From contig NC_073312.1 in NCBI RefSeq assembly GCF_027595985.1, forward strand, positions 8,510,673-8,574,672: a stretch of 64,000 bases of DNA. The letters run 5' to 3'. The notes below the pieces were generated by a model. The model ran no database searches and had not been told where the DNA came from. It saw nothing but the letters and a program-made list of their open reading frames with translations. The stretch's first letter is position 1. Every line of letters starts with the position of its first letter. The DNA comes from Sorex araneus. Its lineage: Eukaryota; Chordata; Mammalia; Eulipotyphla; Soricidae. The translations under genes were made by a program, and so were the position numbers. This document shows positions 24,101-30,563 of this stretch, in pieces.

Positions 24101-25015
24101 AGGCGGACAGCTGCGTTTCCTCTGAGAAGAGCGGGGTTTGTGGGAACAAAAACAACAGTAAACTCACTGTCCAGAATTCCACATTCGGGAGTTAGCACAT
24201 CTATAGTTCTGAGTATCTTAGAATCGATTGGCTAGATGCACGTGATTAAGGAAATAATGGAGTTATTTAGAAGTCATGTCCTGGTGACTAAACTCAAAGA
24301 ACACTGAAGTATTTTTAACATGTCCTCTATGTAGTGGGTCATAAGTGTATCATACTCTTGGTGGTGCTGGGGATCAGAGCCAGGCCACCCATGTGAGGTA
24401 AATGTTACACTGCTGAGCCATGTCCCTGGCCTTGGGAATACTTTTCTGGGTAATTTATTATTAAGCCTCTTTAACATTAATCAGAGAGCCTTTTGCTTCT
24501 CACTTTCTCATTCAGCCAGATAATCATGACCTTGTCTTAAAATAATTCTGCAATAGGGCTGCTTCCCGGGCCATTGACGTTTTGTGTGGCAATACTTTTT
24601 GTCAGATAATTGAATGAAAATGATTCAGGATAGTTACTGGGTTTCTGTGGAAGAGCTTCTGTTTTGCTTTTGTATTACAGGATTTCTGAATAGTTGTGGG
24701 TGTTAGACTTCGTTCACTTCTGTTTATCTCAGCCAGTAGAGTGCACTGGGAGCTTAATTCTCTTTTTCCTTTTCTTTCAACATTCTAGTCAGTTCTTGGA
24801 GACGCGCTGATGATAGGAAAGATGACCGGACAGAAGAGCGGGACCCCCCTCGTCGCGTTCCTCCCCCAGCTGTCACGAGAGACCGGGAGAGAGACCGAGA
24901 CCGAGAAAGTGGTGACAAAGAGAAGGCCTCTTGGAGAGGTGACAAAGATAGGGAATCTCTTCGTCGTACTAAAAATGAGACTGATGAAGAAGGATGGACC
25001 ACGGTACGACGTTAA
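1..25015 (+). CDS. EIF3A: Eukaryotic translation initiation factor 3 subunit A (3' two thirds, 16 exons)
   Basis: EIF3A is the scaffold subunit of the cytoplasmic eIF3 complex, which binds the 40S ribosome and recruits mRNA and the initiator complex. The CDS is join(1..119, 4336..4440, 4793..4891, 6253..6369, 6571..6756, 7225..7572, 8349..8453, 9369..9482, 10333..10455, 12415..12568, 14096..14280, 20199..20278, 21048..21703, 23218..23413, 23927..24084, 24789..25015). It gives 989 complete codons plus stop with all junction phases matching. In order the protein has the end of the PCI region (local residues about 1-208), a long charged coiled coil (about 209-551), an Asp/Arg decapeptide repeat region (about 590-797) and an Arg/Asp/Glu-rich tail ending GWTTVRR. 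I identified it from close agreement with the human protein as I remember it. The 5' exons and promoter lie upstream of the window. The repeat region and tail look shorter than in human. Confidence 0.97.
636..798 (-). repeat. SOR-type SINE (older copy)
   Basis: The complement of the tRNA-derived family that marks this genome. On the plus strand, copies begin with T-runs then GGGTCACACC and end GCTCCAGCCCC; read on the minus strand they start GGGGCTGGAGCGATAGCAC with pol III A and B boxes (B box GGTTCGAATCC). This copy is diverged, lies in intron 7 and is antisense to EIF3A. Confidence 0.8.
1315..1490 (-). repeat. SOR SINE (intron 7)
   Basis: Complete but diverged copy with T-run, TGGCTTTTTGGGTCACACCC and an end TCTGGCCC. 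A plus-oriented degraded copy abuts it at about 1,499-1,610. Confidence 0.85.
2112..2958. repeat. Cluster of three degraded SINE copies
   Basis: One plus-oriented copy (about 2,112-2,218, CAGCAGTACAGTGGGTAAGG) and two minus-oriented ones (about 2,545-2,690 and 2,797-2,958), all far from consensus. Unique AT-rich intron sequence lies between them. Confidence 0.6.
2972..3153 (-). repeat. SOR SINE (intron 7, well preserved)
   Basis: T-run, GGGTCACACCTTGCGATGC and end GCTCCAGCCCC. No convincing target-site duplication. A degraded copy follows at about 3,284-3,410. Confidence 0.9.
3919..4092 (-). repeat. SOR SINE with 12-bp target-site duplication
   Basis: Near-consensus copy flanked by perfect TCAAAAGGGTCA repeats at 3,907-3,918 and 4,093-4,104, so it is a recent insertion. 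A degraded copy follows at about 4,140-4,262. Confidence 0.93.
4336..4440 (+). CDS. EIF3A: EIF3A exon 8
   Basis: Thirty-five codons, from [10 protein letters not shown] to LCERVTK, in phase 0 at both ends. The acceptor is CCCGTAG and the donor is GTAAAG. It encodes part of the PCI helical region that packs eIF3a against other PCI subunits. Confidence 0.97.
4526..4653 (+). ncRNA. H/ACA box snoRNA, SNORA19-like copy A (intron 8)
   Basis: This 128-nt sequence in the 352-nt intron between exons 8 and 9 has the full H/ACA layout. A 5' hairpin is closed by GCACAT (4528-4533) pairing with ATGTGC (4577-4582). The H box AGACTA (4584-4589) follows. A 3' hairpin has arms GGAGGT and ACCTTC, and the ACA box (4648-4650) lies three bases from the 3' end. 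It shares the blocks GTGCACATTTCATTG, AATTAGCAG and CCTTCAGACA with copy B at 5,829, at equivalent spacing. Human EIF3A hosts SNORA19, so this is either that gene or a paralogue. H/ACA snoRNAs guide pseudouridylation in the nucleolus and are released from the spliced intron. Target bases are not assigned. Confidence 0.85.
4793..4891 (+). CDS. EIF3A: EIF3A exon 9
   Basis: Thirty-three codons, from [10 protein letters not shown] to ILRLLQQ, in phase 0. The acceptor is TTTATAG and the donor GTACAG. It continues the PCI region. Confidence 0.97.
5218..5360 (-). repeat. Degraded SINE (intron 9)
   Basis: Shows GGGACCATATGGGATGCCAGG and CTGCTGTACTATTG in the right order, but has lost the head. The rest of intron 9 outside the snoRNA is unique AT-rich sequence. 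Confidence 0.7.
5829..5957 (+). ncRNA. SNORA19: H/ACA box snoRNA, SNORA19-like copy B (intron 9)
   Basis: A 129-nt H/ACA RNA in the intron between exons 9 and 10. GCACAT (5831-5836) pairs with ATGTGC (5883-5888) to close the first hairpin, with an inner CTGCT/AGCAG stem. The H box is ACATTA (5890-5895). The second hairpin has a perfect seven-base stem GCAGTAT/ATACTGC and outer arms GAAGG/CCTTC. The ACA box is at 5952-5954. The overall sequence agrees with my memory of human SNORA19 better than copy A does, so I give the symbol to this copy. It lies about 295 nt upstream of exon 10. Confidence 0.88.
6253..6369 (+). CDS. EIF3A: EIF3A exon 10
   Basis: Thirty-nine codons, from [10 protein letters not shown] to ARHCDLQ, in phase 0. 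The acceptor is TTATGCAG and the donor GTATGT. It encodes the winged-helix part of the PCI domain ([10 protein letters not shown]). The second residue is Ala, where I recall Ser in human. Confidence 0.97.
6571..6756 (+). CDS. EIF3A: EIF3A exon 11
   Basis: Sixty-two codons, from [12 protein letters not shown] to VIKPAHIL, in phase 0. The donor is [19 protein letters not shown] is the winged-helix beta segment that ends the PCI fold. The exon closes with the helix leading into the long coiled coil. Confidence 0.97.
6760..7160 (-). repeat. Two degraded SINEs (intron 11)
   Basis: Fragments at about 6,760-6,900 and 6,990-7,160 retain GGCAGTGCTCAGGG and GTGCAAGGCAAGCACC motifs. Confidence 0.6.
7225..7572 (+). 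CDS. EIF3A: EIF3A exon 12
   Basis: This exon has 116 codons, from [11 protein letters not shown] to KAFKDIDIE, in phase 0. It is almost wholly Glu/Lys/Arg/Gln helix with heptad character ([20 protein letters not shown]). It forms the start of the extended coiled coil. In the family this C-terminal helical region carries the eIF3b/eIF3g/eIF3i module. The acceptor AAG is preceded by TTTCTCCTTG. The donor is GTAGGT. Confidence 0.97.
7726..7880 (-). repeat. SINE (intron 12)
   Basis: Diverged SOR-type copy starting TTTTTGGGCCACACTCAGCG, with a deletion near GGCTGTGCCAGGCAGG. Confidence 0.75.
8000..8235 (+). repeat. Tailed SOR-like SINE subfamily
   Basis: The head is the usual GGGCTGGAGTGATAGTGCAG, but after the B box the body differs. 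It carries two GAGAGCCTGGCAAGCTACCG-like modules, then ATATGCCAAAAACAGTAAC, GACGTTACTGG and GAGCAAATCGATGAGC. It is flanked by ATTCACAT at 7,992-7,999 and 8,236-8,243. The same 3' module recurs at 17,665, 53,185 and 54,343. Confidence 0.85.
8349..8453 (+). CDS. EIF3A: EIF3A exon 13
   Basis: Thirty-five codons, from [10 protein letters not shown] to LKNQEKK, in phase 0. The acceptor is TTTTCAG and the donor GTAAAG. It continues the coiled coil, with a short acidic break (EELDPD) at its start. Confidence 0.97.
8600..9110 (-). repeat. Degraded SINE cluster (intron 13)
   Basis: Three diverged pieces at about 8,615-8,770, 8,800-8,935 and 8,985-9,110, recognisable by GTGCTCAGGGATCACTCC and GTGCTGGGCTC remnants. 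Confidence 0.6.
9127..9295 (-). repeat. SOR SINE with 15-bp target-site duplication
   Basis: Flanked by near-perfect CCATAATAGACTTTT repeats at 9,112-9,126 and 9,296-9,310. It lies about 60 bases upstream of exon 14. Confidence 0.92.
9369..9482 (+). CDS. EIF3A: EIF3A exon 14
   Basis: Thirty-eight codons, from [12 protein letters not shown] to LWEQQEEER, in phase 0. The acceptor is CCTTTAG and the donor GTAAGC. This segment lies in the part reported in human to bind eIF3b. Confidence 0.97.
10333..10455 (+). CDS. EIF3A: EIF3A exon 15
   Basis: Forty-one codons, from [11 protein letters not shown] to ARQSVYE, in phase 0. The acceptor is CTTTGCAG and the donor GTGAAG. The segment reads [22 protein letters not shown] recall Asn for the Ser in KSR and Met for the Thr in VTR in human. 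Confidence 0.97.
10520..10935 (-). repeat. Degraded SINEs (intron 15)
   Basis: At least two old copies. Remnants include GGGGGTGCACCCGGCTGTAT and GGCTCGGACCTTAGGTGG. Confidence 0.5.
10948..11132 (-). repeat. SOR SINE (intron 15)
   Basis: Good copy, T-run through GCTATCGCTCCAGCCCC. It has a small ATTCC insertion near CTCCTTCCTGACTGC. Confidence 0.9.
11265..11455 (-). repeat. SOR SINE with (TATT)n-type tail
   Basis: Target-site duplication AAGCTTTTGT(C/T)TATT at about 11,252-11,264 and 11,456-11,468. The tail side has expanded to TATTTATTTATTTATT. Confidence 0.9.
11620..11695 (+). repeat. tRNA-like SINE fragment, not SOR
   Basis: TGTAGTTCAGCAGTAGAAC resembles a tRNA A box and GGGTACGATCCCTGGC a B box. 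It resembles tRNA-Ala-derived elements and cannot fold as a working tRNA. Confidence 0.5.
11730..12225 (-). repeat. Old SINEs (intron 15)
   Basis: Fragments at about 11,735-11,850 and 11,880-12,020, and a fuller copy at 12,055-12,225 ending ATCTCTGGCCCC. Confidence 0.65.
12270..12345 (+). repeat. tRNA-Ala-like SINE fragment
   Basis: GGTGTAGCTCGGTGGTAGAG is an A-box match and TGGGTTCACTCTCC a damaged B box, 70 bases upstream of exon 16. It is the same class as the piece at 11,620. Confidence 0.55.
12415..12568 (+). CDS. EIF3A: EIF3A exon 16
   Basis: Fifty-one codons plus one base, from [14 protein letters not shown] to EEQMLK, leaving a split Glu codon. The acceptor is AATTGCAG and the donor GTCAGC. 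It is a highly charged coiled coil ([10 protein letters not shown]). Confidence 0.97.
12895..13600 (-). repeat. Four SINE copies in a row (intron 16)
   Basis: Copies at about 12,895-13,046, 13,073-13,235, 13,263-13,375 and 13,475-13,600. The last two are 3'- or 5'-truncated relative to the consensus. Confidence 0.7.
13712..14062 (-). repeat. Two SINEs upstream of exon 17
   Basis: A young SOR copy (13,712-13,899) flanked by CTTATTTGTT repeats (13,702-13,711 and 13,900-13,909) abuts an older one (about 13,910-14,062). The older copy ends 34 bases before exon 17. Confidence 0.85.
14096..14280 (+). CDS. EIF3A: EIF3A exon 17
   Basis: Two bases complete the split Glu, then 61 codons run from [12 protein letters not shown] to EDPLSRK, in phase 0. 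The donor is GTGAGT. This is the last coiled-coil exon ([20 protein letters not shown]). GEDPLSRK differs from the GDSSLSRK I recall in human. Confidence 0.96.
14700..14845 (-). repeat. Degraded SINE (intron 17)
   Basis: Retains CACACCTGGCAGGACTCGGG and GGGGTGCAGGGGTTGAACCCC. Confidence 0.6.
15190..15374 (-). repeat. SOR SINE next to the L1-like insertion
   Basis: Near-consensus, with a short CACCCC insertion. Its probable target-site duplication (TCAATTCAGACGACTTT left, TCAACTCAGACTACC right) overlaps the site used by the larger element that follows. Confidence 0.85.
15387..17006 (-). mobile_element. L1-like non-LTR insertion, 1.6 kb, with repeated 5' part
   Basis: On the minus strand the element runs from 17,006 to a poly(A) shown as T-runs at 15,387-15,478. 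CTCAGACTAC repeats flank it (15,376-15,385 and 17,007-17,016). Its 5' part holds a 198-base unit twice (16,809-17,006 and 16,463-16,660) at a 346-base period with one difference seen, like the tandem promoter monomers of some mammalian L1s. The 3' part matches other L1-like 3' ends in this window (CACCAGTGCCCATCC type). A 24-base SOR fragment sits inside the T-rich tail (about 15,412-15,435). It is too short for ORF1 and ORF2, so it is internally deleted or composite. Confidence 0.7.
16463..16660 (-). repeat. Downstream copy of the 198-base unit
   Basis: Matches 16,809-17,006 base for base as far as I can see, except TGTTCAGG versus TGCTCAGG. The 148-base spacer between the copies is GC-rich and, on the minus strand, contains ATATTTAAA. 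Confidence 0.85.
17045..17398 (-). repeat. Old SINE and young SOR SINE (intron 17)
   Basis: A degraded copy at about 17,045-17,200 and a near-consensus copy at 17,232-17,398. The second has the imperfect duplication GAAGCTGG(G/A)ATT at 17,216 and 17,399. Confidence 0.85.
17455..18110 (-). pseudogene. Antisense processed pseudogene fragment, parent gene not identified
   Basis: Read on the minus strand this looks like an mRNA 3' end. An open frame ends [13 protein letters not shown] followed by TGA (frame about 18,103-17,918), then AT-rich UTR-like sequence, an AATAAA signal at about 17,486, and an A-rich terminus near 17,460-17,475. A tailed-SINE fragment (17,665-17,790) interrupts the UTR part. 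There is no intron and no 5' end, which suggests a 5'-truncated retrocopy. I do not recognise the peptide ([20 protein letters not shown]). No clear target-site duplication was found, so this is a hypothesis. Confidence 0.45.
17665..17790 (+). repeat. Tailed-SINE 3' module fragment
   Basis: Starts GAGAGTATCCTGCTTGAGTG and continues TGTGCCAAAAACAGTAATAA to GAGCAAATCGATGG. It lacks the tRNA-like head. Confidence 0.75.
18115..20117 (-). repeat. Scattered degraded SINEs (rest of intron 17)
   Basis: Pieces at about 18,115-18,200, 19,165-19,332 and 19,935-20,117. The sequence between them (18,360-19,150 and 19,340-19,930) is unique intron DNA in which I see nothing else. Confidence 0.6.
20199..20278 (+). 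CDS. EIF3A: EIF3A exon 18
   Basis: Twenty-six codons plus two bases, from [13 protein letters not shown] to EWRRGPPE, with a split Lys. The acceptor is CACTCAG and the donor GTAAGT. My memory of the human sequence is DSRWGDRDSEG, so this copy appears to lack three residues (GDR). Confidence 0.95.
20450..20622 (-). repeat. SOR SINE (intron 18)
   Basis: Near-consensus, GGGTCACACCTGGCGATGC to GCTCCAGCCCC. It directly abuts the T-run of an L1-like 3' end. Confidence 0.92.
20623..20745 (-). mobile_element. Truncated L1-like 3' end
   Basis: T-run then CACAATATTTGATTACAT and ATTCAAACACCAATCCCACC. It matches the copy at 52,693 closely, so a 3'-truncated retroposon in minus orientation is likely. 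Confidence 0.65.
21048..21703 (+). CDS. EIF3A: EIF3A exon 19: Asp/Arg decapeptide repeat
   Basis: One base completes the Lys codon, then 218 codons follow and one base is left over. From about base 21,155 the protein is a tandem array of ten-residue units of type [10 protein letters not shown], with variants [10 protein letters not shown] and [11 protein letters not shown] count about 17 clear units plus degenerate ones before them. UniProt lists 25 for human, from memory. Two units are one residue short and one is one residue long. Third codon positions are nearly all G or C (GAC GAC GAC), unlike the other exons. The exon ends RPLVRPG at donor GTGAGC. The region is hydrophilic and predicted disordered. 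Confidence 0.96.
22745..22895 (-). repeat. SINE (intron 19)
   Basis: Starts within the consensus at CCCAGGGATTCCTCC and ends CCTACTGTGACCCCACC. It lacks the usual head. Confidence 0.7.
23021..23196 (-). repeat. SOR SINE 20 bases upstream of exon 20
   Basis: Near-consensus copy flanked by 17-base repeats GAAAA(T/A)TTTTTACTTTA (23,004-23,020 and 23,197-23,213, one mismatch). The downstream repeat forms the polypyrimidine tract of the exon 20 acceptor. Confidence 0.93.
23218..23413 (+). CDS. EIF3A: EIF3A exon 20
   Basis: It reads from a split Gly through [14 protein letters not shown] to [10 protein letters not shown], ending in a split Arg. Glu/Arg/Asp dipeptides dominate ([14 protein letters not shown]). 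The acceptor TTTAACAG lies only about 20 bases after the end of a SOR SINE. The donor GTTTGA is weak. Confidence 0.96.
23927..24084 (+). CDS. EIF3A: EIF3A exon 21
   Basis: Fifty-two codons flanked by split codons, from [12 protein letters not shown] to PPLRSEREE. The acceptor is GTCCTAG and the donor GTACGG. The RD/DR stretch is shorter than the human one as I remember it, with roughly ten or more residues missing between SRRDDR and RRGPP. Confidence 0.95.
24345..24435 (-). repeat. Degraded SINE (intron 21)
   Basis: Only GGTGGTGCTGGGGATCAGAG to TGCTGAGCCATGTCCCTGGCC remains. The rest of intron 21 is unique AT-rich sequence. Confidence 0.5.
24789..25015 (+). CDS. EIF3A: EIF3A exon 22, coding part and stop
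   Basis: Two bases complete the split Val, then 74 codons run from [12 protein letters not shown] to the conserved C-terminus [10 protein letters not shown], with TAA at 25,013-25,015. The acceptor is CATTCTAG. No splice site is needed after this. Confidence 0.97.
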
Positions 25016-25279
25016 GTCTCGAGATAGTGGATTCAGACTCATGTCTTACATAGGTTTGATTACATTCGAGGATTATTATACTGTGCTTCAGCCAGTCTCA
25101 GTTGGATTCTTTTAATGTTCTCTCTCCATAACACAAAAAGCATGAACTTGTATTAATCCTATATAATAGATTGATCATGCACCGTACCCACAGAAGGTTG
25201 GAATACCATGCCGTTTTCTGGAATTTAAGGTGTTGCATTGTTTCATCAATCATTTGTTTACAAAAAAGAAAAACTAAAA

Positions 25280-25285
25280 AATAAA
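25280..25285 (+). terminator. EIF3A: Proximal poly(A) signal of EIF3A
   Basis: AATAAA about 265 bases after the stop in an A-rich stretch. It could give a short 3' UTR isoform. Confidence 0.4.
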
Positions 25286-25996
25286 TTTGAAATGTGAACC
25301 CTTCAGGTTATGGGTGACACACTTGTATCTCGGCATAGGACTGATTTTTTTTGTTTTGTTTTGTTTTGTTTTTAAAATATTTGATATTAATTTGGAATGA
25401 GGTAAGGTTCTGTTTTAGAAAAGTATTTGAGAACTTTTAAAAGCAGGGCGCTGAAACAATTTTCACACCATTAGCAATTGAAACATACCTCTGTATAGTG
25501 TGAGGTATTATTATAAATTGAGAAAGTTTTTAGGTTCACTCTTAACTGCAGTAAACATTACATTTGAATACAGTGGGTTTCTCTGCAGGCTTGCGAGAAG
25601 GCGAGCAGAAAGCAAGCTGCAGCTCACTGTAGTGACAAGGCTACTGCTGGAGTGTGAATCCAAAATAATTCAGCCTTGAAATTTGAAAAGCATTTGGTAA
25701 ACTATTGCTGAACTTTTTCTGTTGCCAATAGCAAACTGCTTTTCCATTAATGGAGAATTCATGCCTTTCAAACATTTTAAATATGACAATATTTATAAAT
25801 GTGTGGTTTGGAGGATTGTTTTAAGTTCTTTTTCCTAATTTTCTTTCTCTCCAGAATAGATTTCTTTGAACAAGTAATTTGTAGTAATGACTGTGTTGCC
25901 TTCAATTTTTGAGTGTAGTAGCTATGTTAAAAAGATGGACTCTGGTCATATTGAAGCCAACACAGAACTTGCTGCTGTGGTTTTTCTTCAATGATA

Positions 25997-26002
25997 AATA
26001 AA
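25997..26002 (+). terminator. EIF3A: Distal poly(A) signal of EIF3A
   Basis: Canonical AATAAA about 980 bases after the stop, followed by T/GT-rich sequence (TGTTGATTTGTG, GTGTTTTGTTTG) that suits downstream cleavage-factor binding. Confidence 0.7.
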
Positions 26003-26029
26003 ATACTTACAGAATTTTAGTGTTGATTT

Positions 26030-27130
26030 GTGATTCTAGAGAAAGTGTTTTGTTTGTAATAGTGAGCTTGCATATTCAGTCAAGTTTTTTGCTTGAGTTT
26101 TACCAGTGCCAGTGTCTCAAAGCCTGTATGTAGTATCAAAGAACAGAACTTAAAACAGAAAGCAGATGCGACTAGGGTGGTTTCCACTAAGTTACCCGCC
26201 TTCAGAAAGGGACCCCGTACCCCGGTGCTTCCATGTTTATCCTCTCTGTGCTCAGATGCACAGACGGTGGGTGCGTTAGGGAAATAGCACTTTCCCAGAA
26301 TGGAGGTGGCGAGTTCCAGTGGCTTTGCAGGCACTTGATTCCTAAGGTTGAGCAGCAAGAATGCCTGATGGTGTCCTGTGGGATGAGAGGGAACATAATA
26401 CAGTCCTTGCCAGATGCAGCCTCTTCTGGTCATGTAGCCTGTGAGGGAAGCAAACATTTACTTGCTTACTTGTACCTCAAGCAAACGGGAGTCTTTTTAT
26501 CAAGTTAAAGAACTTGGACCTGAAATGTGCAGAGGCTTAAGTTACTAGGAAACAGTGTATCTTTGACATGGCAGACAAGACTGGTGAGTTGCAGGTACGT
26601 GTCTGGTGTGAGAAAGTGCCCAGGCCCTCCTGCAGACGTTGTCTTCTCCCAAGTTCTGTACTTGGGGAGTCGGACGTCCCAAGGCCTGGCAGACTCTACC
26701 CCACCTCCCTGCACTCCCCCCTTGCCCCCGCATGTCAGGAACGGCTCCCGTGTGACAGTGCTTCTGTTCTGGGGTGAAGTTGCCGTGATGCTGAGAGACG
26801 GATCTGCGGCTTGAGGCGTCTCGGGTGGCGACCCAGGGAAGCTGCCTTAACAAGACCGAACACTGTTGATGCTGACGGGGGGAGCAGTCTCAGTAGGCTG
26901 GCGCCGAGCACTGCTCCCCTCTCCGTGGGTCTCCCCCCATGGTGCCCCGGAGCTTCCACTCCCCGCAGCTCTCTGCAGAAGGGTCTCAGTACTGCATCTG
27001 GGGGCCGGGGCGGGCGCTTCTAACTGGGGTCACCCACACGCCAAGTGTGCGCCTTAACTCTTGTATTGTCTCACCCTGAAACTTGGGACACATGAAACTT
27101 TCTTCCCCTTTGTGGTTTAACTTTGACTTA
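26030..27130. other. Interval between the EIF3A and NANOS1 3' ends
   Basis: I see no gene. The interval is unique sequence, AT-rich before about 26,560 and GC-rich from about 26,600 to 27,050. Short open frames on both strands look like no protein I know. Confidence 0.4.
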
Positions 27131-27153
27131 CTACAGATTTCTTGCAAATAAAA

Positions 27154-27159
27154 TTTAAT
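27154..27159 (-). terminator. NANOS1: Candidate NANOS1 poly(A) signal
   Basis: ATTAAA on the minus strand within an AT-rich island (27,110-27,230). An alternative AATAAA lies at 27,447-27,442 on the same strand. Confidence 0.4.
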
Positions 27160-27459
27160 TTTGGAGCTCCTTGAGAAGGAATTAATGGAAAATGAGAATT
27201 CAATGAAATCGAAAGCCACCGGTGAAGGCTCGCCGGGAAGCGCAGGCAGCTGGAGGCTGTGCCGCCACAGGAAAGCAGGCGCCTCTCTGGACACTTCACA
27301 CCTCGCTGCATTTGGATTCGGTCTTTGGGTCACAGAGCCTACCCTGTGGGGTTTGGGGTACTTGTGAATCAGTGCTTGGGGTACCACGTGGTTCCAGGGG
27401 TCATATTTGGAGCCATGTCCCTGGCCTCTTGTCATTTGGTGTTTATTTGTGGGGGGGGG

Positions 27460-28480
27460 GTGTAACTGTACACAGGTGCTACTGTGGCTCTGCTCGGGGG
27501 ACTGAGAACTGCAGGGAAACCAGCTGGTGGTGTTGGTCACACGTAAGGCAAGAGACTCCCCTACTGCACTGCTCTCCAGCCCCCTCACTTGGTTTTTGCC
27601 AGACAGATAATGCAGCACATGCCTCTGAAGTTTCATCACAGTGCACATTTGCTCAGATGATTGGGGGGACCATACCTGGGGTAACAGTAACCATGTGCAG
27701 TGATAAAGACAGCCTGGGCCACTGGTGACTGAAGTGTGTGCTCCAGCCTTGGAATCTTGATATTTTTTTAGGTTTGGGCCATACGTTCAGGGCTTACTCC
27801 TTGCAGTTCTGGGGGTCACATGGGATGGGGGCACGGGCAGGAACCAGTCGGGGTGTGTCACGTGCAAGGAAAGCGCCCTGTCAGCTGTACTATAGTCTGG
27901 TCCCTTAGTTTTTAAACTTGTAAGGCAAGTTGTTGGGGATGCTTGGGGGACCAGATCTAGTGCGGAGGATTTGAACCCAGCTCCGCCACGAGGAACAGTG
28001 GCCTTACCTGCTGTAGTATCTGTTTGGCTCTAAAAGATAGGATTTCTTTGGTCCTAATTTTAGCTTTGTAAGAACTGTAGAGAAACGAAACCTGTTCATC
28101 CTCTGTTGATGCCTTAGCTCCGGTGTCCGGGCAGGGTCTGAACCCAGCCTCACAGTTGCAAGACCACATTCTGCAGCAGCCACGTCCTCAGCAGAGGCTA
28201 CTTTGTCCTCCTTGGTTTCCCCCCCAACCTGGCAGGGTTTAGGGCTCATTCCTGGCACCCTCGGGGGGCACCCAGGGATCCAGCCCGGGTCTGCCGGGTG
28301 CAAGGCAAGGGCCCTCCAGCCTGTACCACTGCTCTGCTTCTGACAGGCTACTTTTCAAGTACATTAGAATGATGGTTGCCCAATTAGTACTGTTAATCTC
28401 CTGGTTTCTTTTGGGGGTGCTAGGCATCAGACCCAGGGCTCCCCTCCCCCCTACAAGTGCTCTGTCGCTGGCCCCTGCTA
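27460..28480. repeat. Degraded SINEs inside the probable NANOS1 3' UTR
   Basis: Remnants at about 27,460-27,585, 27,765-27,905, 28,215-28,345 and 28,395-28,480, all old. GTGCAAGGCAAGGGCCC at 28,299 is one of the clearest. Confidence 0.5.
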
Positions 28481-30205
28481 CCTTTGCAGATATCCAGGCC
28501 TTCACCGAAGTCTATCTTCAACACAGTCTGTTCCAGCAGACTGGCTATCGGTATGAAACTGCTGTGAGCACAGCCCTTCTGGTCTCACACTGCTGTGGGG
28601 GTCCTTGTGTTAAAACCGGGGGCCTGACACCTGGAAAGATCCCCACTCCTAAAAAAGTGAGTAGCTGAGTTGACGTCTGCACCAGCTGTCTCTTCTGGTT
28701 TGGCAGATACAGATTCTAAAGCCTGGAGGGTGGAGCCACACAGCGGGAGAGTATGCCGAGTTCCTGCTGAGCTAAAAACTGAAGCAGAACAATATGTTTC
28801 AGCAACGCTAACAAAACAATTCACCCAATTTTATAAGGCCGCTTGAGCTTAGGTCCTGTCAAATCGGAAGATTCCCAGGGGGTGGGTCTACGTTTGCTCT
28901 TACGGAGTTTGAAGGTTGCTTTTAGGCCAAAGGGGTTGGGGGGTGGGGGCACTCGCCTTGCTCTGAGGAGCTGCCTGCCCTTGCTCAAGTCTGGGGGTGG
29001 GGGGGATTAGCTATGCGTGTGAAAGCAGTCCGGCCTCTAGTGCCCCGCGTACACACACCCCTGGGATCTGTAGACAGTTCATTTCAGATGGGGGTGTACT
29101 GTGATACCTCTTGGTATGATACCATGCCCCTGCATGCTAGAAACATGTTGTACAAGAAGAGGAGGGCTGGCAAAGGGGTAAGAGCAGGCACAGCTTGGAC
29201 TCACGGGGGTCCCCAAGCACACGAGAACCCCCACCCTTCAGTTTCCAAGTGCTTATTCTGGTTTGAGGATTGCTCACGCTTCAAGCCAGAGGCCCCCCAT
29301 CAACTGGCAGGGAGTGGAACCTTCCAGCCCTCCAAAGATTCCATCTTCTACTTAGCGTGAGAGGTACCAGCTGGAGTCAAGCGCTTCCTGCCCTGGGAGC
29401 CCTGAAATGAGCAGCGGTGAGCTAATCCTGCACTCGGCCCTGCTTTTCATCTCGGCATCACAAATGTTTTCAAACTGCAAAACAGGGTGTGTGCAGACAG
29501 AAGGCCAGAGTAGCAAAGTTGTAGACAAGATTAATTCATAAACTGATACTGTATAAATACACAACCTTCTCAAACAGCACCGTTTCAAGTGTACACAATA
29601 TGATTATAAGTTGGCACGATTTTTTTTAAAGGTGAAAAATGCTAGCTGCTAGTTCAGTAATAAAATACCTGGTACATAAAATGATAAGGAGGAGCCATAT
29701 TCTTCTACCTGTTACAGATTGTGCACGGTCGCTCCTCCAGCTAGGACAAACAAGTCACAAGGAGGGAATGACACCCGCCCAAATCAACACTGGCAAGTTG
29801 AAGCCTTCACTTCTCAGAAAGGGGGATGGTCTCGGGCTGGCTTCCCCGGGAACCAAACAACCGATCAGGGACAAGAAACAGCTTGTTTCAAACAATAAGT
29901 CATTTTGCCAACGTTCCATAAAATCGCTAAGTTTTCCGTTCAGTTCAGAGGCTTTTAAAAAAATATTCTAGGGCTAGTAAAGTGCCTCCATTCATAAAAC
30001 GAAACCACGAAGATGAGAGGAGACAATCTCATACCGACTCGCGTCTAGAGCAGGTCGACGGACACAGTAACTAAGCCGCGCCTCTCCGGGGCCGGGTGGC
30101 GGGGAAGCGGGATCCGCGCGCAGTGCTCGCAGGCTGCGTGGGCAGAGACGAGAGAAAAACCGAGATTGTCAGCGGCGAGCAGAAGAGTCCTGGGTCCGTC
30201 CGGCC

Positions 30206-30531
30206 TCAGCGCGGTTTCTTGGCGGCCAGGCCGTCCCGGGCGCTGCGCGGCGGCGGCGGCACTTTGGAGAGCGGGCAGTACTTGATGGTGTGCGCGTTGT
30301 CCCCGCTGGCGCCGCACAGGGGACAGGTGTAGCGGCGCAGGACGGGGCACAGCACTCGGCCGTCGGGGCCCTTGAGGATGTGCGTGGTGTACAGCGCCAC
30401 CGCCTCCTTGTTGTTGCGGCAGAACACGCACACCTGCAGCTCGGGCTTGAGCAGGCGGCCGGCGGCCGGCGCGGCGGCGGCGGCGGGGTGCAGCCGGGGC
30501 TCGGCCGCCCAGGCCGGGGCGCGCTCCTCGC

Positions 30532-30563
<32 letters not shown>

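Larger units (their letters stand above)
25016..26020 (+). other. EIF3A: EIF3A 3' UTR
   Basis: About 1 kb of AT-rich, SINE-free sequence follows the stop. It has a proximal AATAAA at 25,280-25,285 and a distal one at 25,997-26,002. The lack of SINEs, compared with the dense SINEs in the introns, fits retained UTR sequence. The exact cleavage point is inferred. Confidence 0.8.
27140..30205 (-). other. NANOS1: Probable NANOS1 3' UTR
   Basis: This lies downstream of the NANOS1 stop on the minus strand. The part 28,640-30,205 is SINE-free and AT-rich, as expected of retained UTR. A minus-strand ATTAAA at 27,159-27,154 would end a 3' UTR of about 3 kb, close to the length I recall for human NANOS1. 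Degenerate SINE pieces lie inside (about 27,460-28,480). The 3' limit is an inference. Confidence 0.5.
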
